A DNA stretch of 64,000 bases from Acinetobacter sp. ANC 4178 (GTDB taxonomy: Bacteria > Pseudomonadota > Gammaproteobacteria > Pseudomonadales > Moraxellaceae): assembly GCF_004331175.1 (NCBI RefSeq), contig NZ_SJOD01000002.1:248001-312000 (forward strand), written 5' to 3'. The position numbers and the translations under genes are program-made. This document shows, in pieces, positions 46,594 to 56,762 of the stretch. Position 1 is the stretch's first letter. Each line of letters opens with the position of its first letter. The notes beneath the pieces are model-generated. The model searched no databases. It worked only from the letters and a program-made list of their open reading frames with translations, and was not told where the DNA came from.

Positions 46594-47307
46594 TTACCAC
46601 GTACGAATATCCCAAATTTTAAAGGGTTGTGTAAGTTGCACATCAGATTGAATATCATATTTTGCTGCTTTAATTTTTTGTGCTTTATGACGCACCTCGC
46701 CTGTTTGTTGGTCTTGCGCCACAAAGTTATAACTTGCAGATTTCAGTTGGGTAAATGCAATTTCATTTTGCCCAATTGTGTTCGGTACTAAAATTAACGG
46801 TCCCGAAACTTCCTTACGTGTATTCAGATTCTCTTCATCATATTTCACGTAATAACTCTTACCTGCTTCGACAGTAAAATCCAAATATTTTGGCTTTTGA
46901 AAATGCTGAATGCCCAAAGGTCGACTGCTCGATAGACGATAAGTTCCTGCTGGAAGCTCCAACCAATAATAATGATTATTCAGTAAACTCGGAATTCGCT
47001 GTTTATTGATAAAAAGACTGGAAGCCACAATTTCTTGACGATTCCATCGACTGTCTGGACGATAGAGATAGACCACAGCAGCCTGATCATGCTGTGCCTG
47101 CACAGGTTGGTAACGTTGACCTAATTTTTGATTGACCCAACCACCCACCGAAGTCATCCCGAATCGGTATTGTTCAACCATTCCTGGAGCCTGACTGGTA
47201 TCCACTGAATGCAACGTAGAGCTTAATTCAGGTTGTTCTAAAACTGCCTGCTTATGGCATCCGAATAAAAATAAACTGCTACATAACACAAGATAAAGCG
47301 AACGCAT
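46594..47307 (-). CDS. DUF2846-domain lipoprotein
   Basis: A 237-residue lipoprotein. The lipobox is LFLFGC with Cys17 as the acylated residue; the +2 residue is His, compatible with outer-membrane sorting. The DUF2846 core covers about 75-165: AAVVYLYRPDSRW, SLLNNHYYWLELPAGTYRL and LDFTVEAGKSYYVKYD. The C-terminal part is unmatched to any family I know. Role unknown. It is monocistronic. Confidence 0.82.
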   Translation of the reverse strand: MRSLYLVLCSSLFLFGCHKQAVLEQPELSSTLHSVDTSQAPGMVEQYRFGMTSVGGWVNQKLGQRYQPVQAQHDQAAVVYLYRPDSRWNRQEIVASSLFINKQRIPSLLNNHYYWLELPAGTYRLSSSRPLGIQHFQKPKYLDFTVEAGKSYYVKYDEENLNTRKEVSGPLILVPNTIGQNEIAFTQLKSASYNFVAQDQQTGEVRHKAQKIKAAKYDIQSDVQLTQPFKIWDIRTW

Positions 47308-47427
47308 GATTTTCCCTCACCACGTATTTTCTTTTATTTATTAGGGTAGATCTTGGATATCTTCCATTTTCTAGGCATCCTCGCCTTTGCCCAAGATTAA
47401 CATTCAGTTTTTGGCTTGCAAATAAAA

Positions 47428-47460
47428 AAACGTGCGGAAATCATAAATTTCCGCACGTTT
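47428..47460 (-). terminator. rho-independent terminator after clpX
   Basis: AAACGTGCGGAAAT and ATTTCCGCACGTTT form a perfect 14-bp stem with a CATAA loop; on the minus strand a T run follows. Confidence 0.88.
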
Positions 47461-47475
47461 CAGACGAATAACAAA

Positions 47476-48786
47476 TTAAGCAGATTTTGAGTTAATCACT
47501 TTCAAATCAACTTTATTTGCATCTTCAGTCGCTGTCTTCGGTTGACGTTCAGGCTGTAATTCAGGTTTTGCAGTACCATTAATCACGGCTTCATTTACCA
47601 CCACAGTACCCACATCGCTACGGCTTGGTAAGTCATACATCACTTCAAGTAAGGCATTTTCCAAAATTGAACGCAGACCACGCGCACCCGTATTACGTTC
47701 AAGCGCTTTTTTCGCAACCGCACGTAATGCCGAATCTTCAAACACAAGATCTACATGTTCCATATCGAACAAATGCTGATACTGACGTGTTAATGCATTC
47801 TTTGGTTCTGTCAAAATTTGCATTAATGCTTCTTCATCCAGTTCGTCCAATGTTGCAATAACAGGTAAACGACCAATGAATTCAGGGATTAAACCGAACT
47901 TGACTAAATCTGTTGCTTCAACTTGGCGGAACAAATCTGAAAGCTGTTTGCTTTCATCTTTTTTCTTTACATCTGCTGTAAAACCAATACCACCTTTTTC
48001 CTGACGCTGCTGCACAATCTTCTCTAAACCAGAGAATGCACCACCACAGATAAATAAGATGTTAGACGTATCAATTTGAATGAATTCTTGCTGCGGATGT
48101 TTACGACCACCTTGAGGTGGAATCGAAGCCACTGTGCCTTCAATCATTTTCAACAAAGCTTGTTGTACACCTTCACCCGACACATCACGCGTGATCGATG
48201 GGTTTTCAGACTTACGTGTGATTTTATCAATCTCATCAATGTAGATAATGCCTTTTTGTGCCTTTTCTACATCGTAATCTGCTTTTTGCAATAACTTTTG
48301 CACGATGTTTTCAACATCTTCACCGACATAACCCGCTTCGGTCAGAGTCGTTGCATCTGCCATGGCAAATGGGACATCAAGTAAACGCGCTAAGGTTTGA
48401 GCAAGTAAGGTTTTACCTGAACCTGTTGGTCCAACCAACAAGATATTACTTTTCGCAATCTCAACTGCGTCATCGTGCTTATGCCCACCATGCGTCGCTT
48501 TAAGACGTTTATAGTGGTTATACACTGCAACTGACAGGGTTTTCTTTGCAATATCTTGACCAATGACATATTGGTCTAATGCAGCACGAATTTCTTGAGG
48601 TTTCGGCAAAGGCTTCGCAGCCCAGTCACCAGATTCGACCTGTTGACTGGTTTGCACTAAGTCTAAGCATACGTCCACACATTCATTACAGATGTATGCG
48701 TCCTCACCTGCAATCAGTTTCCCGACTTCAGACTGCGTTTTACCGCAAAATGAACAATGCTTTTGTCCTTGAGGATGTTCGGACAT
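47476..48786 (-). CDS. clpX: ATP-dependent Clp protease ATP-binding subunit ClpX
   Basis: A 436-residue AAA+ unfoldase that delivers tagged substrates to ClpP. The N-terminal zinc-binding domain has cysteines 11, 14, 33 and 36. The AAA+ core has Walker A GPTGSGKT, Walker [11 protein letters not shown], the pore loop GYVGED and sensor-2 [10 protein letters not shown]; the IGF loop that docks on ClpP is present ([11 protein letters not shown]). It follows clpP by 28 bases in the same direction; GGAG lies 5 bases before the ATG. A strong terminator ends the unit. Confidence 0.97.
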   Translation of the reverse strand: MSEHPQGQKHCSFCGKTQSEVGKLIAGEDAYICNECVDVCLDLVQTSQQVESGDWAAKPLPKPQEIRAALDQYVIGQDIAKKTLSVAVYNHYKRLKATHGGHKHDDAVEIAKSNILLVGPTGSGKTLLAQTLARLLDVPFAMADATTLTEAGYVGEDVENIVQKLLQKADYDVEKAQKGIIYIDEIDKITRKSENPSITRDVSGEGVQQALLKMIEGTVASIPPQGGRKHPQQEFIQIDTSNILFICGGAFSGLEKIVQQRQEKGGIGFTADVKKKDESKQLSDLFRQVEATDLVKFGLIPEFIGRLPVIATLDELDEEALMQILTEPKNALTRQYQHLFDMEHVDLVFEDSALRAVAKKALERNTGARGLRSILENALLEVMYDLPSRSDVGTVVVNEAVINGTAKPELQPERQPKTATEDANKVDLKVINSKSA

Positions 48787-48814
48787 ATTTACTCCAATAC
48801 TAAAATCTTAAAAC

Positions 48815-49420
48815 TTATGGACGTTTGCTAAGCACTTCATCCACAAGACCGTATTCTTTTGCTGCCTGCGCAGTCATAAAGTTGTCACGGTCTGTATCTC
48901 TTGCCACAGTTTCATAGTCTTGACCACTATGTTCTGCCATCAAACGGTTTAAACGCTCTTTAATGAAAAGAATCTCACGGGCATGGATTTCAATATCCGA
49001 TGCTTGTCCACGGAAACCACCGAGTGGCTGGTGAATCATAACACGTGCATTTTCTAAACAGTAACGTTTCCCTTTCGCACCGGCATTCAACAAGAATGCA
49101 CCCATTGATGCGGCTTGACCCATACAATATGTCACCACATCAGGCTTAATAAACTGCATGGTATCGTAAATTGCCATACCCGCAGTAACTGAACCACCTG
49201 GTGAATTAATGTATAAGTGAATATCTTTATCTGGGTTCTCTGCTTCTAAAAACAACATCTGAGCCACAATTAAATTGGCCATGTTGTCTTCCACTTCACC
49301 CGTTAAAAAAATAACGCGTTCACGCAAGAGGCGCGAAAAAATATCAAATGAACGTTCACCACGAGACGATTGCTCAACTACAACTGGGACTAACGCGTTT
49401 TCAATAGTTGGAACATACAT
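48815..49420 (-). CDS. clpP: ATP-dependent Clp protease proteolytic subunit ClpP
   Basis: A 201-residue serine protease forming the tetradecameric chamber with ClpX. The catalytic serine is in GQAASMGAF (Ser105) and the histidine in MIHQPLGG (His130); the Asp follows near residue 179 in the typical DRDNFM segment. [17 protein letters not shown] forms the handle region. The 5' neighbour is tig, but a terminator at 49571-49598 separates them, so clpPX probably has its own promoter in 49421-49570. Confidence 0.97.
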   Translation of the reverse strand: MYVPTIENALVPVVVEQSSRGERSFDIFSRLLRERVIFLTGEVEDNMANLIVAQMLFLEAENPDKDIHLYINSPGGSVTAGMAIYDTMQFIKPDVVTYCMGQAASMGAFLLNAGAKGKRYCLENARVMIHQPLGGFRGQASDIEIHAREILFIKERLNRLMAEHSGQDYETVARDTDRDNFMTAQAAKEYGLVDEVLSKRP

Positions 49421-49570
49421 ACGTTTATTTATTCCTAGATTTTTTGTGACTTAACCCATATCCACAATATGAGGGATAATGACCGAAATTGCAAAATATT
49501 CCCCATTAAATAACAGATATTTTTTGCATAAGCTTTGTGAATATAGGACAAGCCGATATCTTGTTGAGAT

Positions 49571-49598
49571 AAAAAAAGGCGCTCAAAGCGCCTTTTTT
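49571..49598 (-). terminator. rho-independent terminator after tig
   Basis: AAAAAAGGCGC and GCGCCTTTTTT form a perfect stem with a TCAAA loop. It separates tig from clpP. Confidence 0.88.
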
Positions 49599-49611
49599 AA
49601 TTCAAGCTGAA

Positions 49612-50943
49612 TTAGCCTTGTTGACGAGCTTGTTGCTCTTTCAACAATTCTTCATAGCTCACCGCTTTATCAGTTACTTTCGCAGCTGCTAAAATGTGAT
49701 CAACAACTTGATCTTCTAATACAACAGCTTCAATTTGTGAACGTTGTTGTTTGTCATTTTTGAAGTATTCAATCACTTCAGTTGGATCTTCGTAAGAAGA
49801 AGCCATGTCTTCGATGTAAGCTTCAACGCGAGCTTGGTCAACTTCAAGTTTAGCATCAGCCAATACTTTGCTTACCAATACGCCAAGTTTTACAGATTTC
49901 TCAGCTTGTTCTTTGAACAATTCATCTGGAAGCATGCTGCTGTCAAATGCTTTCGCACCTTGAGCACCAAACTGTTGCGTGAATTGTTGGATCATTTGTT
50001 GACGTTGACGGTCAACTTCTTGAGCAACCATTGCAGCTGGAAGTTCAACTTCGTTTGCAGCTACAAGCGCATCAAAAGCAGCGCCTTTCACTTGGTTACG
50101 CAAACCATTTTTTACTTCGCGTTCCATGTTTTTACGCACGTCAGCTTTTAATTTTTCAACGCCTTCTTCTTCAGTTAAACCGAAGATTTTAAGGAATTCA
50201 GCATCAACTTCTGGAAGTTTTTGTTTTTCAACAAGCTTCACAGTAATTTTGAATTGAGCTGCTTTACCTGCAAGGTTCTCTGCTTGGTAGTCTTCAGGGA
50301 AAGTTACATCAATTACTTTCTCTTCGCCTTTCTTCATACCAACGATACCGTCTTCGAAGCCAGGGATCATACGACCAGAACCTAAAACTAGTTTAAAGTC
50401 TTCAGCAGCACCGCCTTCAAACTTCTCACCATCAACAGTACCTTCAAAGTCGAAAGTCACTTGCATGTCTTTTTTAGCCATGCCTTTCGTTTCAGCCCAA
50501 GAAGCACGTTGCTTCTGAAGGTTTTCGATCATTTGATCAACGTCTTTGTCTTCTACTGTTGCTGCTTTACGTTCAACTTCTAGACCGTCAAATTTCACGT
50601 CAACTTCTGGATAAACTTCAACAGTCGCTTCATATACAAGCGCGTCGTCTTTGTTTTCCACTTTATCAATGTTTGGCATGCCAACAGCATTGATTTTTTC
50701 TTGTTGAATTGCTTCGAATACTGTGTCACGGATAACGTCATTTACCACTTCTTGGTAAATACCCGCGCCATATTCACGGCGAACTACGTTTAATGGCACT
50801 TTACCTGGACGGAAGCCGTTAATCTTTACAGTTTTAGCAGTGCGTTTTAAACGTGCTTCAAATTGCTCGTTCACACGGCTCGTCGGTACAGATACATTTA
50901 AACGACGGGCAACGCCCGAAACCGCTTCAGAAGTTACTTGCAT
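49612..50943 (-). CDS. tig: trigger factor
   Basis: A 443-residue ribosome-associated chaperone and peptidyl-prolyl isomerase. The N-terminal ribosome-binding tail has [13 protein letters not shown]. The FKBP-type PPIase domain covers about 160-245 ([30 protein letters not shown]), and the C-terminal helical arms cover 255-430. GAGG lies about 5 bases before the ATG. The order tig-clpP-clpX is common in gammaproteobacteria; a Fur-controlled receptor gene is divergent from it in this genus. Confidence 0.97.
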   Translation of the reverse strand: MQVTSEAVSGVARRLNVSVPTSRVNEQFEARLKRTAKTVKINGFRPGKVPLNVVRREYGAGIYQEVVNDVIRDTVFEAIQQEKINAVGMPNIDKVENKDDALVYEATVEVYPEVDVKFDGLEVERKAATVEDKDVDQMIENLQKQRASWAETKGMAKKDMQVTFDFEGTVDGEKFEGGAAEDFKLVLGSGRMIPGFEDGIVGMKKGEEKVIDVTFPEDYQAENLAGKAAQFKITVKLVEKQKLPEVDAEFLKIFGLTEEEGVEKLKADVRKNMEREVKNGLRNQVKGAAFDALVAANEVELPAAMVAQEVDRQRQQMIQQFTQQFGAQGAKAFDSSMLPDELFKEQAEKSVKLGVLVSKVLADAKLEVDQARVEAYIEDMASSYEDPTEVIEYFKNDKQQRSQIEAVVLEDQVVDHILAAAKVTDKAVSYEELLKEQQARQQG

Positions 50944-51121
50944 GGCTTCCTCGAAATTTAGTAATTACAGTTTATAAAAAGTGCCACATTATATGACAAC
51001 ATTCAAAGATATACAAAACTGGATGTTTAAACTACAAGATTTTATCTAATTTCTTATGATCTTTTGGTTAATTTTCTAAATTTCCGATCATTTCCTCATT
51101 TTCAAACGGTTTTTTATTGCA

Positions 51122-51140
51122 AATGATAAACTTTATCATT
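51122..51140 (+). promoter_or_regulatory. Fur box upstream of first TonB-dependent receptor
   Basis: AATGATAAA-C-TTTATCATT is a perfect 9-1-9 inverted repeat of the classical Fur-box layout, 72 bp before the receptor ATG. Confidence 0.82.
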
Positions 51141-51211
51141 ATTATATGCACAATTATTATATTTACATTATTTTTCAGCTATTTATCTCGTCCAAATCTG
51201 GAATTCTATTT

Positions 51212-53359
51212 ATGAGTATGTTCAACCTTCGTCCACTTAGCCTTGCGATTCTTGGTTTATCCAGCAGTACTGCATTTGCAGAAAGCAGTTCCGAAACTCC
51301 CTCCTCGACGCATCAACTTTCAACCATTGTGGTTTCTGCTGCGGGGTTTGAACAAGATATAAAAAATGCGCCCGCTTCTATTAGCGTAGTCACCAAAGAA
51401 GATATTGAAAAGAAAAATGCCACGAGTATTGCAGACCTACTGGCTGATGTACCTGGAATTGACATTCGCTCGGGCGTGGGTAAAACCGCAGGCTTAAACA
51501 TTAAAATGCGCGGTTTGGGCAATGATTACAGCCTCGTCTTAATTGATGGACGCCGCCAAACTACATCTTCTGACGTTACGCCAAACGGCTTTGGAGAAAC
51601 ATCAAATAGCTTTCTTCCACCTCTTTCCGCGATTGAACGCATCGAAGTGATTCGAGGCCCTATGGCGACTCGTTATGGTTCCGAGGCGATGGGTGGTGTT
51701 ATTAATATTATTACCAAAAAAATCAGCAATGAATGGAATGGTAATGTCACAGTAAGTGGCAATTTAATGGAACATAAAGCTGAAGCTGACTCATGGAAAA
51801 CCAGTTTTCTTCTCAACGGTCCACTCATTCAAAATCGTCTTGGACTACAACTTCGTGGCAGCTATTTAGATCGTCAAAGCTCTGAACGTATCGTTGCTGG
51901 CTCGACCTCACGTGACCCTCGTCCAAGTGAAGCAGATAACTATGATATTGGCGGTAAATTAAATCTAAGTTTAAATGAGAAAAATTCGCTTTGGGTAGAT
52001 GCTTTTCAGTCAAAACAAACCTATAGCAATGCTGATAACCGCTTAGGAACAGAAGATACTTCTGCGCGCGCACGCGGTTATAAAGATGAACTGGAATTTA
52101 ATCGAGAGCAATACTCTCTTGGGCATGATGGCAATTATGACTTCGGCACATGGAACACCTATATTAGCCAAACCAAAACGGAAACGATTGGGCGTACCAT
52201 TCCGACCAATACTTTCCCGAATAATGCTGATGCAGGTCGCGATCGTACATTAGAAAATACAGATTTAGTTGCCGACAGTCATATTATTACTACACTCCAA
52301 AATCACAAGCTCACTTTAGGTGCTGAATACAAAAAAGCTGAAAGTGTAGATGATATTGCAGGTCTAGGCGCTGAGTTTGAGAAAGACTCTTACTCATTCT
52401 ATGCAGAAGATGAGTGGAACCTGATGGATAGTCTGCATTTTACCTTTGGGGGACGCTATGAAGACCATTCAGGTTTTGGTGGACATTTTAGTCCACGCGC
52501 TTATCTGGTCTGGAACACAACAGATGCCTTAACCCTTAAAGGCGGTGTGAGTACGGGTTATAAAGCCCCTTCGGCTAAAGCTTTACACAATGGAATAATC
52601 AATTTTAGTGGGCAAGGAACCACTCCTGTTCTAGGTAATCCAGATTTAAAGCCTGAAACCTCGGTCAATTATGAACTAGGCTTAAATTATCAGCCTTCAG
52701 ATCGATTGGATTTTAATACCACAGCATTTTTTAATGTTGTTAAAGATAAAACCGTATCTAAAGAATTTAATTGCAGTATCAGCGACTGTTCGGGATTGGG
52801 CAACGGTGTAACATCTTATTCCAAGAGCTTTAATGCAGATGAGGCAGAAATCTATGGCCTCGAAACCTCATTAAAATATCAAATCATTCCCGAGTGGGAT
52901 ATTAAAGCGGCCTATACCTTTACCGAATCTGAGATTACCAAAGGCGAAAACAAAGGTTATGCACTCGAGTCAACAGCTAAACATTTATTCAACCTCACAT
53001 CGACATGGCATATCAATGATGCATTTGATCTATGGTTACAACATGAATATCAGTCTGGTCGTCCTCGCTACCTAGAAAGCCAAACTGGCGATGCACTGAA
53101 TATTCAAAAGCAAACCGATAATGAGTTCGCTGGCTATAACCTATTTAACTTGGGTGGTAGTTATCAGCTCAATGATCAGATACGTATTAATGCGGCTGTA
53201 AATAATTTGCTAGATAAAGACTTTACCGAATACATGGACTATTACGACCTAAATGGTGATGCACAACAAGCATATAAATACCTTTCTATAGGTTCTGCTA
53301 TGTCTGGAACATATATTTCTGGACGTAACTACTGGTTATCTATTTCTTACGATTTCTAA
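51212..53359 (+). CDS. TonB-dependent siderophore receptor (FepA/CirA/PirA-type)
   Basis: A 715-residue outer-membrane receptor. The start is MSMFNLRPLS (TGGA about 9 bases upstream); upstream in-frame ATG/TTG codons have no family counterpart. The signal peptide covers 1-23, the TonB box STIVVSA 37-43, and the plug domain runs to about 165 with DVPGIDIRSG, LVLIDGRRQ and VIRGPMATRYGSEAMGGVIN. The barrel ends WLSISYDF. A double Cys (NCSISDC) lies in an extracellular loop. Catecholate-receptor similarity suggests enterobactin-like or xenosiderophore uptake. The upstream Fur box predicts iron repression. Confidence 0.9.
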   Translation: MSMFNLRPLSLAILGLSSSTAFAESSSETPSSTHQLSTIVVSAAGFEQDIKNAPASISVVTKEDIEKKNATSIADLLADVPGIDIRSGVGKTAGLNIKMRGLGNDYSLVLIDGRRQTTSSDVTPNGFGETSNSFLPPLSAIERIEVIRGPMATRYGSEAMGGVINIITKKISNEWNGNVTVSGNLMEHKAEADSWKTSFLLNGPLIQNRLGLQLRGSYLDRQSSERIVAGSTSRDPRPSEADNYDIGGKLNLSLNEKNSLWVDAFQSKQTYSNADNRLGTEDTSARARGYKDELEFNREQYSLGHDGNYDFGTWNTYISQTKTETIGRTIPTNTFPNNADAGRDRTLENTDLVADSHIITTLQNHKLTLGAEYKKAESVDDIAGLGAEFEKDSYSFYAEDEWNLMDSLHFTFGGRYEDHSGFGGHFSPRAYLVWNTTDALTLKGGVSTGYKAPSAKALHNGIINFSGQGTTPVLGNPDLKPETSVNYELGLNYQPSDRLDFNTTAFFNVVKDKTVSKEFNCSISDCSGLGNGVTSYSKSFNADEAEIYGLETSLKYQIIPEWDIKAAYTFTESEITKGENKGYALESTAKHLFNLTSTWHINDAFDLWLQHEYQSGRPRYLESQTGDALNIQKQTDNEFAGYNLFNLGGSYQLNDQIRINAAVNNLLDKDFTEYMDYYDLNGDAQQAYKYLSIGSAMSGTYISGRNYWLSISYDF

Positions 53360-53376
53360 AATCCAAAATCCCAATA

Positions 53377-53402
53377 AAAAACCCTGCATTAGCAGGGTTT
53401 TT
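53377..53402 (+). terminator. rho-independent terminator between the two receptor genes
   Basis: AAAACCCTGC and GCAGGGTTTT form a stem with an ATTA loop and a T run, so the two receptors are separate transcription units. Confidence 0.85.
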
Positions 53403-53518
53403 CTATTTATATAAAAAATCATGCACTTACATACAAAATGTTACACAATATCATTTTTTTTTACATTTTCTTTAGACGCCTTAATCGGCAATTCCAATCG
53501 TTTATAATTGGTAAAATA

Positions 53519-53537
53519 AATAAGAATTATTATTATT
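53519..53537 (+). promoter_or_regulatory. Fur box upstream of piuA-like receptor
   Basis: AATAAGAATTATTATTATT matches the 19-bp Fur consensus (GATAATGATAATCATTATC) at 13 of 19 positions by my count and lies 38 bp before the receptor ATG. Confidence 0.6.
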
Positions 53538-53574
53538 CGCATAAGAATTTTTACTACTCTTTGTGAGTTCAGAA

Positions 53575-55908
53575 ATGTCATTTATTAAAACGCGTAAAAA
53601 ATTAGTGTCGGCAGCAATTGCCTCATCATTATCAGTTGTTGCGACTACGGCTATTGCTCAAGATGACGCGACACAACTTCCAACAATTCAAACACAGGCA
53701 AGTGCTGAAACACAAAAGAGTTTAAAAGTAGATAATTCTGCAAATAACAAGTTTGTTGCTCCCCTTTTAGATACACCAAAATCTGTATCAGTCATTTCTA
53801 AGCAATTGATTGAAGATACACAAGTAACAACTTTAAGTGATGCACTTCGCACAGTGCCTGGTATTACCCTTGGTGCAGGTGAAGGCGGTAATCCAAATGG
53901 TGATCGTCCATTTATTCGAGGCTATAACTCAGAAAGCTCGATGTATGTAGATGGCGTTCGTAACTCTACTTCTCAAAACCGTGAAATGTTTGCCATTGAG
54001 CAAGTTGAAATCACCAAAGGTTCTGCATCTGCAATGGGCGGTGCTGGTACATCTGGTGGTAGCATCAACATGATTTCGAAAACCGCTAAAAAAGGTGACT
54101 TTTTAGAAGGCTCTGTAGGTTCTGGAACAGACGATTACCAACGTATTACTTTAGATGGTAATAAAGACTTTGGTAATGGTATCGCTGCTCGTGTTGCAGT
54201 CATGGGGCATCATAATGATAAAGCAGGACAAGATGATGGTACTGAATATGCCCGCGCAGGTATTGCGCCAAGTATTACTTTCGGTTTAGACAGTGATACG
54301 CGTGCAACTTTAAGCTACTACTACCTCAAAACTGACGATACTCCAGATTCAGGCATTCCGTATAACAACCCATTTGCTGCAACCAACGCCAATGCGGGCC
54401 TAAATGGTAATGGCAAGCCAATTGATGTAGCGCAAGGTACATACTATGGCTGGAAAGATCGTGATTTTCAAAAACAAGAAAACCAAGCAGGAACGATCAA
54501 GCTTGAGCACGACCTTACTGACAATTTAACCCTTAGCAATACCGCTGTTTATAACAAATCTAAAAATGATTACCTCTGGACCAATCCAGATGACTCTAAA
54601 GGTAACTTTTATAACAAAACCACAGGTGAGTTAACAGGTAATGTATGGGCACGTGTCAACTCACGCATAGCTGATACAGACACCTTTACCGATCAATTGG
54701 CTTTAACAGGTAAGTTCAATACAGGTGCTTTTAAGCATAGCTTTAACTTCGGTGCAGAGTATTCAAACCAAGAAACTGATCGTACCCAATACATTATTGA
54801 TAATTTATCGTCTACAGGTACTGCGAATAGCTCATGTAATGCAGCTGCGATTGCATCGGGTTGGTGTACTTCTGTTCAAAATCCAAATCGTGGCGCGTGG
54901 ACAGGTACAATTAGTACCCAAGGTGCAGATGTCTATAACATCAAAAATGAAAATACCTCTGTATTCTTCTTAGACAGCATCGAATTACATCCTCAATGGA
55001 TTTTAGACTTGGGCGTTCGTTGGGATGATTATTCTGCTGAACAGACCATGACTTATGGTCAATTTAATAATTCAGTAACAGGTGCGAACAACACCAAAAT
55101 CACTGCGAAAGCAGGTGATAAAGTCACCGTTAAAAATGATTCTGATTTCATCAACTATCAAGTTGGCTTAGTCTACAAACCTGTCGAAAATGGGTCGATT
55201 TATGCAAGTTATGCAACATCTTCAAACCCTGTAGGTGTAGATGGTGGTGATGGTTCAGAAGGTATTACTGCTGCTATTCAGAACTTAAAGCCTGAAGAAG
55301 TACGCACCATGGAACTAGGAACAAAATGGGATGTTTTAAACGACAAACTCAACTTGACCGCAGCCATTTTCCGTACGGAGAAAACCAATACTCGTGCAAC
55401 AACAGATGAAGGTACAACCAAAAATATTGGTGAAACCCGTGTCGATGGTTTTGAATTGGGTATTAACGGTAACATTACTGACAAATGGGCAATGTCGGCT
55501 GGCTATACTTATTTAGACAGTGAACTTATTGACGGTGGCTTCGAAAATATTGGAACAACAGCAGCACCTATTTATATTGCGAACCGTAGCAATGGTAATC
55601 AAGTTCAAAACGTTGCGAAAAACTCAGCAACCTTATGGACCACCTACCAAGTCTTACCGCAATTCACTTTAGGTGCTGGTGCTGTTGCCATGGATAAAGT
55701 CTATGGTAATGCAACCAATACTAAATTCGTCCCTGGTTATGTGCGTTACGATGCAATGGCACGTTACAACGTCAACAAAAATGTTGATTTACAACTCAAT
55801 GTGAACAACTTGACAGATAAACGTTATTTCACCAAGGCTTACTCTTCACACTATGCAACAGAGGCCGAAGGTCGTAGTGCTGTACTTTCTGTGAATTTTA
55901 AATATTAA
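53575..55908 (+). CDS. piuA: TonB-dependent siderophore receptor, PiuA/Fiu-like
   Basis: A 777-residue receptor with signal peptide 1-28 (AIAQ) and a plug containing DALRTVPGITLGAGEGG, RPFIRGY and EITKGSASAMGGAGTSGG. The barrel contains NSSCNAAAIASGWC (two Cys) and ends AVLSVNFKY. The start is ATG at 53575; a GTG 12 bases upstream is a less likely alternative. Neighbouring piuC is the usual partner. In A. baumannii PiuA takes up siderophore-mimetic compounds such as cefiderocol. Symbol given on similarity of organisation, not on a sequence search. Confidence 0.85.
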   Translation: MSFIKTRKKLVSAAIASSLSVVATTAIAQDDATQLPTIQTQASAETQKSLKVDNSANNKFVAPLLDTPKSVSVISKQLIEDTQVTTLSDALRTVPGITLGAGEGGNPNGDRPFIRGYNSESSMYVDGVRNSTSQNREMFAIEQVEITKGSASAMGGAGTSGGSINMISKTAKKGDFLEGSVGSGTDDYQRITLDGNKDFGNGIAARVAVMGHHNDKAGQDDGTEYARAGIAPSITFGLDSDTRATLSYYYLKTDDTPDSGIPYNNPFAATNANAGLNGNGKPIDVAQGTYYGWKDRDFQKQENQAGTIKLEHDLTDNLTLSNTAVYNKSKNDYLWTNPDDSKGNFYNKTTGELTGNVWARVNSRIADTDTFTDQLALTGKFNTGAFKHSFNFGAEYSNQETDRTQYIIDNLSSTGTANSSCNAAAIASGWCTSVQNPNRGAWTGTISTQGADVYNIKNENTSVFFLDSIELHPQWILDLGVRWDDYSAEQTMTYGQFNNSVTGANNTKITAKAGDKVTVKNDSDFINYQVGLVYKPVENGSIYASYATSSNPVGVDGGDGSEGITAAIQNLKPEEVRTMELGTKWDVLNDKLNLTAAIFRTEKTNTRATTDEGTTKNIGETRVDGFELGINGNITDKWAMSAGYTYLDSELIDGGFENIGTTAAPIYIANRSNGNQVQNVAKNSATLWTTYQVLPQFTLGAGAVAMDKVYGNATNTKFVPGYVRYDAMARYNVNKNVDLQLNVNNLTDKRYFTKAYSSHYATEAEGRSAVLSVNFKY

Positions 55909-55918
55909 TTAAAAGCAT

Positions 55919-55982
55919 TAAACCCATAAATTATTTATGGGTTTATGTTATAAAAAATAGCCTCTGCATGCAGGGGCTATTT
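55919..55982 (+). terminator. two tandem hairpins between piuA and piuC
   Basis: Hairpin 1: TAAACCCATAAA mirrored by TTTATGGGTTTA (55919-55945). Hairpin 2: AATAGCC/GGCTATT with an inner CTG/CAG (55956-55982). The first is followed by no long T run, so read-through to piuC is possible; the second covers a candidate TTG start and points to a downstream start for piuC. Confidence 0.55.
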
Positions 55983-56016
55983 GCATACACACTCTACTAA
56001 AATGAAGGGCATTCGC

Positions 56017-56700
56017 GTGATTCATCATATTCCCAATGTACTGACGAAAGAGCAAGTTCAATACTTCCGCGATGAAATGGATAAAATTGAATGGGTCAAT
56101 GGTAAAGTCACTGCGGGTACTTTATCGGCTACAGTAAAACAAAACCAACAACTTCCTGAAGATCATCCCCTCACCCATCATCTCAGTACCATTATTTTAG
56201 AATCTCTGGGACAACATCCTTTATTCCTTTCTGCCGCCATTCCACTCGATATTATTCCGCCCCTATTCAACCGCTATGAAAATAATGAATCCTTTGGTTT
56301 TCATGTCGATAACTCGATTCGTCGTATTCGAGGCACCAATGAACGTCTGCGTACAGATTTATCTTGTACCGTCTTTTTAAGTGAACCTGAAGAATACGAA
56401 GGCGGTGATTTGGTGGTTGAAGACACCTATGGGTATCATGAAGTCAAACTTCCTGCGGGTGATATGATCCTTTACCCATCGACCAGTTTGCATGAAGTCA
56501 CTGCGGTCACTTCTGGCTGTCGTATTGCATCATTCTTTTGGGTGCAAAGTATGGTCCGTGATGATGCTGAACGACATATGCTATTCAACCTTGATCAAAC
56601 CGTACAAAATTTACGTCTGCAATTAGGCGATCAACATGCCGAAGTGATTAAACTAACCAATCTTTACCATAATTTAATGCGCAAATGGGCTGAACTTTAA
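56017..56700 (+). CDS. piuC: PKHD-type Fe(II)/2-oxoglutarate hydroxylase PiuC
   Basis: A 227-residue dioxygenase of the PiuC/YbiX family (E. coli YbiX has 225). The GTG at 56017 is chosen because AAGGG lies 7 bases before it and translation begins MIHHIPNVL, as in the family; an ATG five codons upstream is an alternative. The double-stranded beta-helix has the iron ligands in FGFHVDNS (His, Asp) and LHEVTAVTSGCRIASFFW (distal His and the 2-oxoglutarate Arg). piuC usually follows a siderophore receptor gene. The hydroxylated substrate is unknown. Confidence 0.92.
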   Translation: MIHHIPNVLTKEQVQYFRDEMDKIEWVNGKVTAGTLSATVKQNQQLPEDHPLTHHLSTIILESLGQHPLFLSAAIPLDIIPPLFNRYENNESFGFHVDNSIRRIRGTNERLRTDLSCTVFLSEPEEYEGGDLVVEDTYGYHEVKLPAGDMILYPSTSLHEVTAVTSGCRIASFFWVQSMVRDDAERHMLFNLDQTVQNLRLQLGDQHAEVIKLTNLYHNLMRKWAEL

Positions 56701-56723
56701 TTCTACAAAGCTTTTTGAAATCT

Positions 56724-56762
56724 TCGCTGCTGCTATTTTTTTCCAAATTAAAACAGCAGCGA
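56724..56762 (+). terminator. possible terminator after piuC
   Basis: TCGCTGCTG and CAGCAGCGA form a perfect 9-bp stem with a 21-base T-rich loop, 24 bases after the piuC stop; the T run is inside the loop rather than after the stem. Confidence 0.5.

Noticed and set aside
49744..50151. 135-codon ORF opposite tig
   Set aside because: Shadow of a strongly conserved coding frame; Phe-rich composition expected from the antisense of Glu/Lys codons.
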